NCBI GenBank assembly: GCA_949752745.1
Contig: OX457034.1
Location: forward strand, 29,555,544-29,619,543
Source: Protula sp. h YS-2021
Lineage: Eukaryota > Annelida > Polychaeta > Sabellida > Serpulidae
Direction: 5' to 3'
Length of the DNA stretch: 64,000 nt
In this document: positions 1 to 7,501 of the stretch, piece after piece
Layout of the letters: every line of letters starts with the position of its first letter
Position numbering within the stretch: position 1 is the first letter of the stretch
Made by a program: the position numbers and the translations under genes
Notes under the pieces: model-generated
Told to the model about the DNA's origin: nothing
Seen by the model: the letters and a program-made list of their open reading frames with translations, nothing else
The model's database searches: none

Positions 1-127
1 GTCAATGATGGATAATGGATTTACAGACATGTCTTGTTATATTTTCCATGTTGATCAAACCAACACAGGTTAAACAAGACCCAAACAGTCTGAGAAATCT
101 GATAGATTCACAGCAGGTTATATACAA
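1..127 (+). repeat. Left core segment (all units)
   Basis: Present at the start of every complete unit of both classes and in part in unit 28. It has no recognisable motif. In both classes it ends at the sequence TATACAA, where full and short units part. Together with the right core it makes up the 1306-bp short unit. Confidence 0.9.
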
Positions 128-163
128 TTCCAGTGACATTGAAAAATGGTGTGTAAAATTACT

Positions 164-239
164 GATAGAGAATTGAATTGGATAGAGCATTGGTTCGGTA
201 AGCCGAAGGTCCCGAGTTCGACTCCAGCTCGGGGCGGCA
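164..239 (+). pseudogene. tRNA-Thr(GGT)-like degenerate fragment
   Basis: The last three quarters of a tRNA can be followed: a D-arm-like end (176-188), an anticodon arm with stem 190-194/202-206 and a 7-base loop TCGGTAA carrying GGT (197-199), a five-base variable region AGGTC (207-211), and a T-arm stem CCGAG/CTCGG (212-216/228-232). The B-box-like AGTTCGACTCC (215-225) is nearly canonical. It cannot be a working tRNA: the T-loop is 11 bases rather than 7, position 33 is C instead of the invariant U, the D-stem does not pair, and nothing upstream pairs with the GGCGGC acceptor end. AATTG is doubled at 171-180, which spoils the A-box region. Copies start at 3260, 11583, 14682, 17774, 24787, 27883, 30976, 35381, 39786, 42886, 45982, 49078, 54786, 57885 and 60982. 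It could be the head of an old SINE or a tRNA relic. Confidence 0.5.
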
Positions 240-316
240 TGCAGGGAATTGACATTTGCTCAAATTGCCTTGGCTAAGCAAATACAGTAGATAAGATCAC
301 CTATGAAGGAATTTAA

Positions 317-335
317 AGTTGACGCCCACTTAGCG
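317..335 (+). repeat. AGTTGACGCCC motif, copy in variable segment
   Basis: AGTTGACGCCCACTTAGCG matches the core sequence at 2919-2939 over 21 aligned positions with 2 gaps or differences. Unit 26 has one change in it (near 58042). Confidence 0.5.
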
Positions 336-420
336 TTTCAGCCATCCCTTAAAAAACATTTTAGAAAGAAGTTAGTTTGGGCATCGTCCAATGACTTTCT
401 TTATTTGAGTTGCCAAAGTC

Positions 421-426
421 AATAAA
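421..426 (+). promoter_or_regulatory. AATAAA hexamer upstream of poly(A) tract
   Basis: Canonical polyadenylation hexamer lying 47 bases before the A-tract at 473. A normal cleavage signal sits closer, so this only weakly suggests that the A-tract marks the 3' end of a retrocopied transcript. The base composition here is AT-rich, so a chance match is quite possible. Confidence 0.2.
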
Positions 427-472
427 ATTATTTATTTTTAAACGATCAAAAGTTTCAGGGAGTGAACTCTGT

Positions 473-497
473 AAAAAAAAAAAAAAAAAAAAAAAAA
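473..497 (+). repeat. Poly(A) tract, length-variable among units
   Basis: Pure A25 in unit 1. Lengths in the other full units, in order, are 26, 25, 19, 20, 23, 21, 25, 26 and 26 (units 2 to 19), then interrupted tracts in units 20, 21, 22 and 25, with 24 and 21 in units 26 and 27. The tract explains most of the length differences between full units. Such tracts also change through sequencing error, so single-base differences should not be over-read; the interrupting C and G bases are firmer markers. Confidence 0.95.
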
Positions 498-763
498 CAT
501 AGGTTTTGCCTGTAACACTTTGGTCCCTTTTTATTCTATATTGATATTGAATGTTTCAAGTCAAACCGTAAACAAGAAGAAAAAAGTGTAAGCAACGCCT
601 GTTTTGAAAGATTTACAATGCAGCAATAAATGTTGCAATCACTCACTTTTTCCCACACCACAATCCAATTCAGATGGGAAGGTATGTAGTTTATAAACAG
701 GCTCGAGCATCCATACAGATAGTGCTGTGCAGGTTATGGCAGTAATACAGTTGGCTGAAAGTT
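498..763 (+). other. Spacer between poly(A) and CpG-rich block
   Basis: AT-rich sequence with an AATAAA at 625-630 and a palindromic TATA-like TTTATAAA at 690-697, followed by a short mixed stretch leading into the CpG-rich block. A GGTATGT at 681-687 resembles a splice donor, but no gene context supports it. I recognise nothing else here. Confidence 0.4.
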
Positions 764-958
764 GGCTCGGGAGTGCGAGGGCGTAAGCGTTCCGGTGTTC
801 TTCGGGACCCGGTGGATCGAGCTGGAACTCGGCTGTAGAAAGGCGAAAGGCGGCGTAAAATCCGCCCGGTATGCCGAAGCCCCGCCACTGACCAATGCAC
901 ACTGTGGTTGATCATTGACGGTGGCTGGGGTGGCCGTATATACGTCAGGCTTCTGGCA
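764..958. promoter_or_regulatory. CpG-rich block with promoter-like motifs
   Basis: About 195 bp that is clearly GC- and CpG-rich (many CG dinucleotides such as TCGGG, GGCGG, CCGG and CCGCC) inside an otherwise AT-rich unit. It holds a CCAAT on the plus strand (892-896). TATA-like sequences lie on both sides: TTTATAAA at 690-697, which reads the same on both strands, and GTATATAC near 934. Short open frames overlap it on the minus strand (the longest, 87 codons, at 639-902), with no recognisable domain. Equivalent blocks begin near 3861, 12183, 15276, 18369, 25385, 28479, 31576, 35982, 40387, 43484, 46580, 49676, 55388, 58484 and 61578. It could be a promoter, a boundary or the remains of a GC-rich exon. 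The composition is seen; the role is inferred. Confidence 0.3.
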
Positions 959-1253
959 GCAAGCCATAATATATATCCTGCACTGCACGCTTCACTTTTT
1001 GTTTTTTTTACCTTTGATTATGTTTTATTTTATCCAAGAGGTAGGTTATTGTTTCTACTTCATACAAAACTTATGCAAGATTTAATCATATTTTATTGCT
1101 GGTGCATGCACATAGAAGGCTCTAGAATATGCACAACAGTATTCCACACTCCTCTAGTATCGCTTGTTCAATGCTCTTTCAATCCAACTGACAATCAAAA
1201 GCTGTGCGTCTCACACTTCTTGGTCTCTCTCACACTGCTTGATCTCTTCAATC
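959..1253 (+). other. AT-rich stretch with variable T-tract, no gene seen
   Basis: It contains a T-tract near 1002 (8 T in unit 1, 9 in most, 10 in units 7 and 19) and CA- and CT-rich sequence around 1200-1250. Plus-strand open frames here (up to 129 codons in unit 1, usually 109) depend on the T-tract length and on a single G indel near 1190, so they change between copies and I do not treat them as genes. Confidence 0.4.
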
Positions 1254-1358
1254 ATGGCATTCTACCTACGTCAGTTGCAGAGTTACTTCGGGATTGAAGG
1301 CACAGAGTACGATCGTTGTACCTTACTAAGATCGAGGATGTATATTCAGACACCGTAA
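1254..1358 (+). pseudogene. Short open frame resembling a Gag fragment
   Basis: A 34-codon frame starting at ATG 1254, containing FYLRQLQSYFGIEGTEYDR. The pattern of an aromatic residue, then QL..YF.I.G...D, resembles the start of the capsid-like region of Ty3/Gypsy-type Gag proteins as I remember the family. Nothing before or after continues the similarity, and no protease, reverse transcriptase or LTR is present. It could be a worn-down fragment caught in the repeat, a small exon, or chance. The same stretch is in the other full units (unit 2 from 4353). Confidence 0.2.
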
Positions 1359-1917
1359 TATCATACTGAATTTTACTTCAGGTTTTAAACAAATATTAAG
1401 TAGTCTTAAAACTGTTTGATTTTACATACACCGTTTATAAGAGAATGACATTGAAGCATTAACTTTGGCCATTTTTTCTATCTTAAACCATTTCAAAGAG
1501 AATAAAATACTCAGACAAAAGTACAGATGCTCAATAATCTTTCAGATCAAGGCAGATCGATGAACTTTCTAAAATACATAAACCTATTTTATTGCTAAAC
1601 ATTAAAATATCTGCAATAAAGAAAATTTTAATGGTTATAAAAGTAAGATTGTAATGTGTGGATAAGTTTGTACAGTGTAGCTAAAGTGAAAAGGTGGTAG
1701 TAGAATTTGCAAAGTGGGGATACCTGCTTGACCTCTTCCGAGGATCATAATTTTAAAACTGATCTATGTGAAAATAAAAGAAGAAAGTTAATTTTCCTTG
1801 GAAAATAATAAAAAGTCAAATATATTGTACTTGCGATTGAAGAAAAATGGGCACGGTTGGGGAGAGGAAGAGCAAAGGAAGACGGATGTATGTAAATGTC
1901 TTGAGTAATAATGTGAA
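1359..1917 (+). other. AT-rich stretch, nothing recognised
   Basis: Low-GC sequence with frequent stops in all frames and short A- and T-runs. It ends at the right edge of the variable segment. No motif, inverted repeat or RNA gene was recognised. Confidence 0.5.
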
Positions 1918-2452
1918 ATAGTGAAAGTGGTTAATTTGGTGGATAGGTTAAATTTTGAAAGTGGAATATCTTTAAAAGTATTGGTGATGGAGAGACGGGG
2001 ATTTGACGAGGTGATATGGCGAATATGAATTATGTATGATCCAGTAGTGTTTTTAGGCCATTCTGAGCCCTTTAAATTGCACTTTTACAAAGGCAAAGTT
2101 TTCTACAGGCGAGTGTTAAATGAATGGTTTTAAGAACAGCGAGATAGTTTTTTTATAAATAGATTTGTCTATTTCTTAGTGATTGGATGAATGATCAGAT
2201 CAGTCCTGGAAAAAACTTCACAATAACTATGTAACTGTTTGATATATTTTTTTAAAGTAAACCTTTGTAACCATATACATCCTTCATGTTACCAGTTACC
2301 AATACAAATATATGTAATGTAAGAAGCTACTAAATTTCAACTTACAATTTAGATGTTTTCAACATTTTATTTACAGTAGACTTTGTAAACCTAAATAATT
2401 AAAATGTACTTCTATTTCCAGCCGAGTGTGAGATGTGAGAAATAATTCTGGG

Positions 2453-2632
2453 GTTACGGTATATACCGCCAACAACTGGAAAAATAAAAATAAATCAAGG
2501 GGTAATGTCATTGAATGTGTGATTTGTTTTAAGAACTACAAAAAGATGTATGTATTCCATAGGTAAAAATTGTAATTTATTTCTGCATACAAACAATATG
2601 TATTTGCACCAATTATCAACTCTAAAGAAATC
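2453..2632 (+). repeat. Internal degenerate direct repeat, copy a
   Basis: About 180 bp that aligns with the next 170 bp in the same orientation. Shared landmarks in order: TTAC then TATACC, TGAATGTGTGAT against TGAATTTGTGAT, GATGTATGTAT against GAATGTATGTAT, TTTATTTCTG then ATACAA, GTATCAAC-like sequence, and a closing AAATCA. By eye the two match at roughly two thirds of positions. It is present in full and short units. Confidence 0.8.
2457..2468. promoter_or_regulatory. 12-bp perfect palindrome CGGTATATACCG
   Basis: The sequence equals its own reverse complement and lies at the start of duplication copy a. It is kept in the units I checked, in both classes. It could be a dimeric protein-binding site; no known factor is recognised. 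Confidence 0.35.
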
Positions 2633-2635
2633 AGG

Positions 2636-2805
2636 TATTACACATATACCACCGACAAAAATGAAAATCCTGTGACTTTCTCAGTGAATTTGTGATATGG
2701 TTCAAGAGTTAGAAAGGAATGTATGTATACCTTTAGTAAAATTTGAACTTTATTTCTGGATACAAGCAATCGGTAGCTGCAACAAGTATCAACAGAAACA
2801 AATCA
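2636..2805 (+). repeat. Internal degenerate direct repeat, copy b
   Basis: Partner of copy a. It is slightly shorter and lacks the 12-bp palindrome, having CACATATACC at that place. Its divergence from copy a is far greater than that between array units, so this duplication is older than the present array. Confidence 0.8.
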
Positions 2806-2918
2806 CCAGAAAACATTGATGTAAAAATTCAAAGGTCCAGTACATAATACGGCATATCCTCGTCTCGGACATTTGTCGTTGTCATGTATCTGCGCCGTAT
2901 GTCGAATTATGCTGACAC

Positions 2919-2939
2919 AGTTGACGCCCCACTCTAGCG
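2919..2939 (+). repeat. AGTTGACGCCC motif, copy in right core
   Basis: AGTTGACGCCCCACTCTAGCG, partner of the motif at 317-335, in the same orientation about 2.6 kb away in unit 1, and about 0.5 kb apart across the junction of two neighbouring full units. The flanks do not match. Confidence 0.5.
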
Positions 2940-3067
2940 CTATTACTCTTATATTTATGACTTCCTTAAAATCTAAGCGGTTATTGTTGCAAGATCAAAG
3001 ATTTCAATTTAGTTCGTTCGTTGCATAGACTGCACATCCTAGCTTTTATTTTAGTGTTAATGCATGT

Positions 3068-3097
3068 TTAACTGGCCAGTCGTTAACTGGTCAACCG
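3068..3097 (+). repeat. 15-bp tandem doublet with palindrome
   Basis: Two adjacent 15-mers, TTAACTGGCCAGTCG and TTAACTGGTCAACCG, match at 12 of 15 positions. The first contains the palindrome ACTGGCCAGT (3071-3080). It sits at the end of each complete unit of both classes; unit 8 has a C to T change in the palindrome. This could be a protein-binding site or the trace of an old microduplication. Confidence 0.6.
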
Positions 3098-6000
3098 TCA
3101 ATGATGGATAATGGATTTACAGACATGTCTTGTTATATTTTCCATGTTGATCAAACCAACACAGGTTAAACAAGACCCAAACAGTCTGAGAAATCTGATA
3201 GATTCACAGCAGGTTATATACAATTCCAGTGACATTGAAAAATGGTGTGTAAAATTACTGATAGAGAATTGAATTGGATAGAGCATTGGTTCGGTAAGCC
3301 GAAGGTCCCGAGTTCGACTCCAGCTCGGGGCGGCATGCAGGGAATTGACATTTGCTCAAATTGCCTTGGCTAAGCAAATACAGTAGATAAGATCACCTAT
3401 GAAGGAATTTAAAGTTGACGCCCACTTAGCGTTTCAGCCATCCCTTAAAAAACATTTTAGAAAGAAGTTAGTTTGGGCATCGTCCAATGACTTTCTTTAT
3501 TTGAGTTGCCAAAGTCAATAAAATTATTTATTTTTAAACGATCAAAAGTTTCAGGGAGTGAACTCTGTAAAAAAAAAAAAAAAAAAAAAAAAAACATAGG
3601 TTTTGCCTGTAACACTTTGGTCCCTTTTTATTCTATATTGATATTGAATGTTTCAAGTCAAACCGTAAACAAGAAGAAAAAAGTGTAAGCAACGCCTGTT
3701 TTGAAAGATTCACAATGCAGCAATAAATGTTGCAATCACTCACTTTTTCCCACACCACAATCCAATTCAGATGGGAAGGTATGTAGTTTATAAACAGGCT
3801 CGAGCATCCATACAGATAGTGCTGTGCAGGTTATGGCAGTAATACAGTTGGCTGAAAGTTGGCTCGGGAGTGCGAGGGCGTAAGCGTTCCGGTGTTCTTC
3901 GGGACCCGGTGGATCGAGCTGGAACTCGGCTGTAGAAAGGCGAAAGGCGGCGTAAAACCCGCCCGGTATGCCGAAGCCCCGCCACTGACCAATGCACACT
4001 GTGGTTGATCATTGACGGTGGCTGGGGTGGCCGTATATACGTCAGGCTTCTGGCAGCAAGCCATAATATATATCCTGCACTGCACGCTTCACTTTTTGTT
4101 TTTTTTTACCTTTGATTATGTTTTATTTTATCCAAGAGGTAGGTTATTGTTTCTACTTCATACAAAACTTATGCAAGATTTAATCATATTTTATTGCTGG
4201 TGCATGCACATAGAAGGCTCTAGAATATGCACAACAGTATTCCACACTCCTCTAGTATCGCTTGTTCAATGCTCTTTCAATCCAACTGGACAATCAAAAG
4301 CTGTGCGTCTCACACTTCTTGATCTCTCTCACACTGCTTGATCTCTTCAATCATGGCATTCTACCTACGTCAGTTGCAGAGTTACTTCGGGATTGAAGGC
4401 ACAGAGTACGATCGTTGTACCTTACTAAGATCGAGGATGTATATTCAGACACCGTAATATCATACTGAATTTTACTTCAGGTTTTAAACAAATATTAAGT
4501 AGTCTTAAAACTGTTTGATTTTACATACACCGTTTATAAGAGAATGACATTGAAGCATTAACTTTGGCCATTTTTTCTATCTTAAACCATTTCAAAGAGA
4601 ATAAAATACTCAGACAAAAGTACAGATGCTCAATAATCTTTCAGATCAAGGCAGATCGATGAACTTTCTAAAATACATAAACCTATTTTATTGCTAAACA
4701 TTAAAATATCTGCAATAAAGAAAATTTTAATGGTTATAAAAGTAAGATTGTAATGTGTGGATAAGTTTGTACAGTGTAGCTAAAGTGAAAAGGTGGTAGT
4801 AGAATTTGCAAAGTGGGGATACCTGCTTGACCTCTTCCGAGGATCATAATTTTAAAACTGATCTATGTGAAAATAAAAGAAGAAAGTTAATTTTCCTTGG
4901 AAAATAATAAAAAGTCAAATATATTGTACTTGCGATTGAAGAAAAATGGGCACGGTTGGGGAGAGAAAGAGCAAAGGAAGACGGATGTATGTAAATGTCT
5001 TGAGTAATAATGTGAAATAGTGAAAGTGGTTAATTTGGTGGACAGGTTAAATTTTGAAAGTGGAATATCTTTAAAAGTATTGGTGATAGAGAGACGGGGA
5101 TTTGACGAGGTGATATGGCGAATATGAATTATGTATGATCCAGTAGTGTTTTTAGGCCATTCTGAGCCCTTTAAATTGCACTTTTACAAAGGCAAAGTTT
5201 TCTACAGGCGAGTGTTAAATGAATGGTTTTAAGAACAGCGAGATAGTTTTTTTATAAATAGATTTGTCTATTTCTTAGTGATTGGATGAATGATCAGATC
5301 AGTCCTGGAAAAAACTTCACAATAACTATGTAACTGTTTGATATATTTTTTTAAAGTAAACCTTTGTAACCATATACATCCTTCATGTTACCAGTTACCA
5401 ATACAAATATATGTAATGTAAGAAGCTACTAAATTTCAACTTACAATTTAGATGTTTTCAACATTTTATTTACAGTAGACTTTGTAAACCTAAATAATTA
5501 AAATGTACTTCTATTTCCAGCCGAGTGTGAGATGTGAGAAATAATTCTGGGGTTACGGTATATACCGCCAACAACTGGAAAAATAAAAATAAATCAAGGG
5601 GTAATGTCATTGAATGTGTGATTTGTTTTAAGAACTACAAAAAGATGTATGTATTCCATAGGTAAAAATTGTAATTTATTTCTGCATACAAACAATATGT
5701 ATTTGCACCAATTATCAACTCTAAAGAAATCAGGTATTACACATATACCACCGACAAAAATGAAAATCCTGTGACTTTCTCAGTGAATTTGTGATATGGT
5801 TCAAGAGTTAGAAAGGAATGTATGTATACCTTTAGTAAAATTTGAACTTTATTTCTGGATACAAGCAATCGGTAGCTGCAACAAGTATCAACAGAAACAA
5901 ATCACCAGAAAACATTGATGTAAAAATTCAAAGGTCCAGTACATAATACGGCATATCCTCGTCTCGGACATTTGTCGTTGTCATGTATCTGCGCCGTATG

Positions 6001-6195
6001 TCGAATTATGCTGACACAGTTGACGCCCCACTCTAGCGCTATTACTCTTATATTTATGACTTCCTTAAAATCTAAGCGGTTATTGTTGCAAGATCAAAGA
6101 TTTCAATTTAGTTCGTTCGTTGCATAGACTGCACATCCTAGCTTTTATTTTAGTGTTAATGCATGTTTAACTGGCCAGTCGTTAACTGGTCAACC
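3097..6195 (+). repeat. Unit 2, full, 3099 bp
   Basis: Full-class unit with an uninterrupted poly(A) of 26 (3569-3594). It has the TTCACAATG variant (3710 region) shared only with full units 7, 8 and 9, and the GGACAGG variant near 5040. Its right neighbour is the first short unit. Confidence 0.97.
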
Positions 6196-7501
6196 GTCAA
6201 TGATGGATAATGGATTTACAGACATGTCTTGTTATATTTTCCATGTTGATCAAACCAACACAGGTTAAACAAGACCCAAACAGTCTGAGAAATCTGATAG
6301 ATTCACAGCAGGTTATATACAAATAGTGAAAATGGTTAATTTGGTGGATACGTTAAATTTTGAAAGTGGAATATCTTTAAAAGTATTGGTGATAGAGAGA
6401 CGGGGATTTGACGAGGTGATATGGCGAATATGAATTATGTATGATCCAGTAGTGTTTTTAGGCCATTCTGAGCCCTTTAAATTGCACTTTTACAAAGGCA
6501 AAGTTTTCTACAGGCGAGTGTTAAATGAATGGTTTTAAGAACAGCGAGATAGTTTTTTTATAAATAGATTTGTCTATTTCTTAGTGATTGGATGAATGAT
6601 CAGATCAGTCCTGGAAAAAACTTCACAATAACTATGTAACTGTTTGATATATTTTTTTAAAGTAAACCTTTGTAACCATATACATCCTTCATGTTACCAG
6701 TTACCAATACAAATATATGTAATGTAAGAAGCTACTAAATTTCAACTTACAATTTAGATGTTTTCAACATTTTATTTACAGTAGACTTTGTAAACCTAAA
6801 TAATTAAAATGTACTTCTATTTCCAGCCGAGTGTGAGATGTGAGAAATAATTCTGGGGTTACGGTATATACCGCCAACAACTGGAAAAATAAAAATAAAT
6901 CAAGGGGTAATGTCATTGAATGTGTGATTTGTTTTAAGAACTACAAAAAGATGTATGTATTCCATAGGTAAAAATTGTAATTTATTTCTGCATACAAACA
7001 ATATGTATTTGCACCAATTATCAACTCTAAAGAAATCAGGTATTACACATATACCACCGACAAAAATGAAAATCCTGTGACTTTCTCAGTGAATTTGTGA
7101 TATGGTTCAAGAGTTAGAAAGGAATGTATGTATACCTTTAGTAAAATTTGAACTTTATTTCTGGATACAAGCAATCGGTAGCTGCAACAAGTATCAACAG
7201 AAACAAATCACCAGAAAACATTGATGTAAAAATTCAAAGGTCCAGTACATAATACGGCATATCCTCGTCTCGGACATTTGTCGTTGTCATGTATCTGCGC
7301 CGTATGTCGAATTATGCTGACACAGTTGACGCCCCACTCTAGCGCTATTACTCTTATATTTATGACTTCCTTAAAATCTAAGCGGTTATTGTTGCAAGAT
7401 CAAAGATTTCAATTTAGTTCGTTCGTTGCATAGACTGCACATCCTAGCTTTTATTTTAGTGTTAATGCATGTTTAACTGGCCAGTCGTTAACTGGTCAAC
7501 C
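6196..7501 (+). repeat. Unit 3, short, 1306 bp
   Basis: First of four consecutive short units. The left core joins the right core at 6321-6322, replacing about 1790 bp of the full unit. Just after the junction it has GAAAATGG and GGATACG, where full units have GAAAGTGG and GGACAGG or GGATAGG. Apart from unit 17, which has GGATACG, these variants mark the short class. Confidence 0.97.
6321..6322 (+). other. Short-class junction with 2-bp microhomology
   Basis: In unit 3 the left core TATACAA runs straight into ATAGTG of the right core. The AA at 6321-6322 could come from either side, giving 2 bp of microhomology. Equivalent junctions lie near 7627, 8933, 10239, 20830, 22137, 23443, 34037, 38442, 52136 and 53442, identical in sequence. 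Confidence 0.85.

Larger units (their letters stand above)
128..1917 (+). repeat. Variable segment, present only in full units
   Basis: This 1790-bp segment is in all 16 full units and missing from all 11 short ones. It contains the tRNA-like fragment, poly(A) tract, CpG-rich block and Gag-like open frame. Removing it from a full unit gives exactly the short length (3096 minus 1790 is 1306). Its two edges share only AA, and I see no terminal inverted repeats, so a deletion fits best. An insertion with a 2-bp target duplication would look the same. Confidence 0.9.
1..3096 (+). repeat. Unit 1, full, 3096 bp (reference, most divergent)
   Basis: Used as the coordinate reference. It carries several differences that I did not see in other full units: T at 861 (others C), a missing G near 1190, G at 1223, G at 1867, G at 1989, and a T-tract of 8 near 1002 where most copies have 9. 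Its poly(A) is 25 long. Near 1943 it has the GGATAGG variant shared with units 14, 21, 22, 26 and 27. Confidence 0.97.
1918..3096 (+). repeat. Right core segment (all complete units)
   Basis: Present in every complete unit of both classes; it makes up about nine tenths of a short unit. It contains no gene. From 1918 to about 2452 I see only AT-rich sequence. From 2453 to 2805 lies an internal duplication, from 2806 to 3067 mixed sequence with a GTTGACGCCCC motif at 2920-2930, and at its end a 15-bp doublet. If the array has a sequence-dependent role, this core is the part that all units keep. Confidence 0.85.

Noticed and set aside
2..190. 62-codon open frame on the minus strand in nearly all full units
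   Set aside because: It crosses the edge of the variable segment, is stopped by a G to A change in unit 7 and absent from short units. It overlaps the tRNA-like region and has no recognisable domain. Its repetition follows from the near identity of the units.
212..237. CENP-B box
   Set aside because: TTCG and CGGG occur together here, but with the wrong spacing for the TTCGnnnnAnnCGGG pattern. No better match was found elsewhere in the unit.
661..800. Spliced-leader RNA gene (GGTATGT donor-like site at 681-687)
   Set aside because: Spliced-leader genes often occur in tandem arrays, but I found no Sm-binding site or clear stem-loops after the donor-like sequence.
911..922. 12-bp match ATCATTGACGGT, inverted at the unit boundary (3094-3105)
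   Set aside because: The match stops sharply at 12 bp, a length expected by chance about once in a unit of this size.
639..988. Three overlapping minus-strand open frames (87, 74 and 84 codons) intact in all 16 full units
   Set aside because: Stop codons are rare in GC-rich DNA, which explains open frames in several phases at once. The units are too similar for intactness to show selection, and no domain is seen. The one difference (T at 861 in unit 1) is silent only in the 87-codon frame, which is too little to judge by.
908..1297. Plus-strand open frame of 129 codons in unit 1, 109 or 64 codons in others
   Set aside because: Its length changes with the T-tract near 1002 and a single-base indel near 1190, so it does not persist between copies.
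128..1917. DNA transposon as the origin of the variable segment
   Set aside because: The ends (TTCCAGTGAC and TAATAATGTG) show no terminal inverted repeats, there is no transposase, and the only possible target duplication is AA.
1..3096. 5S rRNA, U-snRNA or histone repeat unit
   Set aside because: The unit length fits such arrays, but no sequence resembling 5S rRNA, U1 to U6 snRNAs or histones was seen on either strand.
3506..3688. 60-codon plus-strand frame with a lysine run
   Set aside because: It reads through the poly(A) tract and exists only in units whose A-tract has a fitting length.
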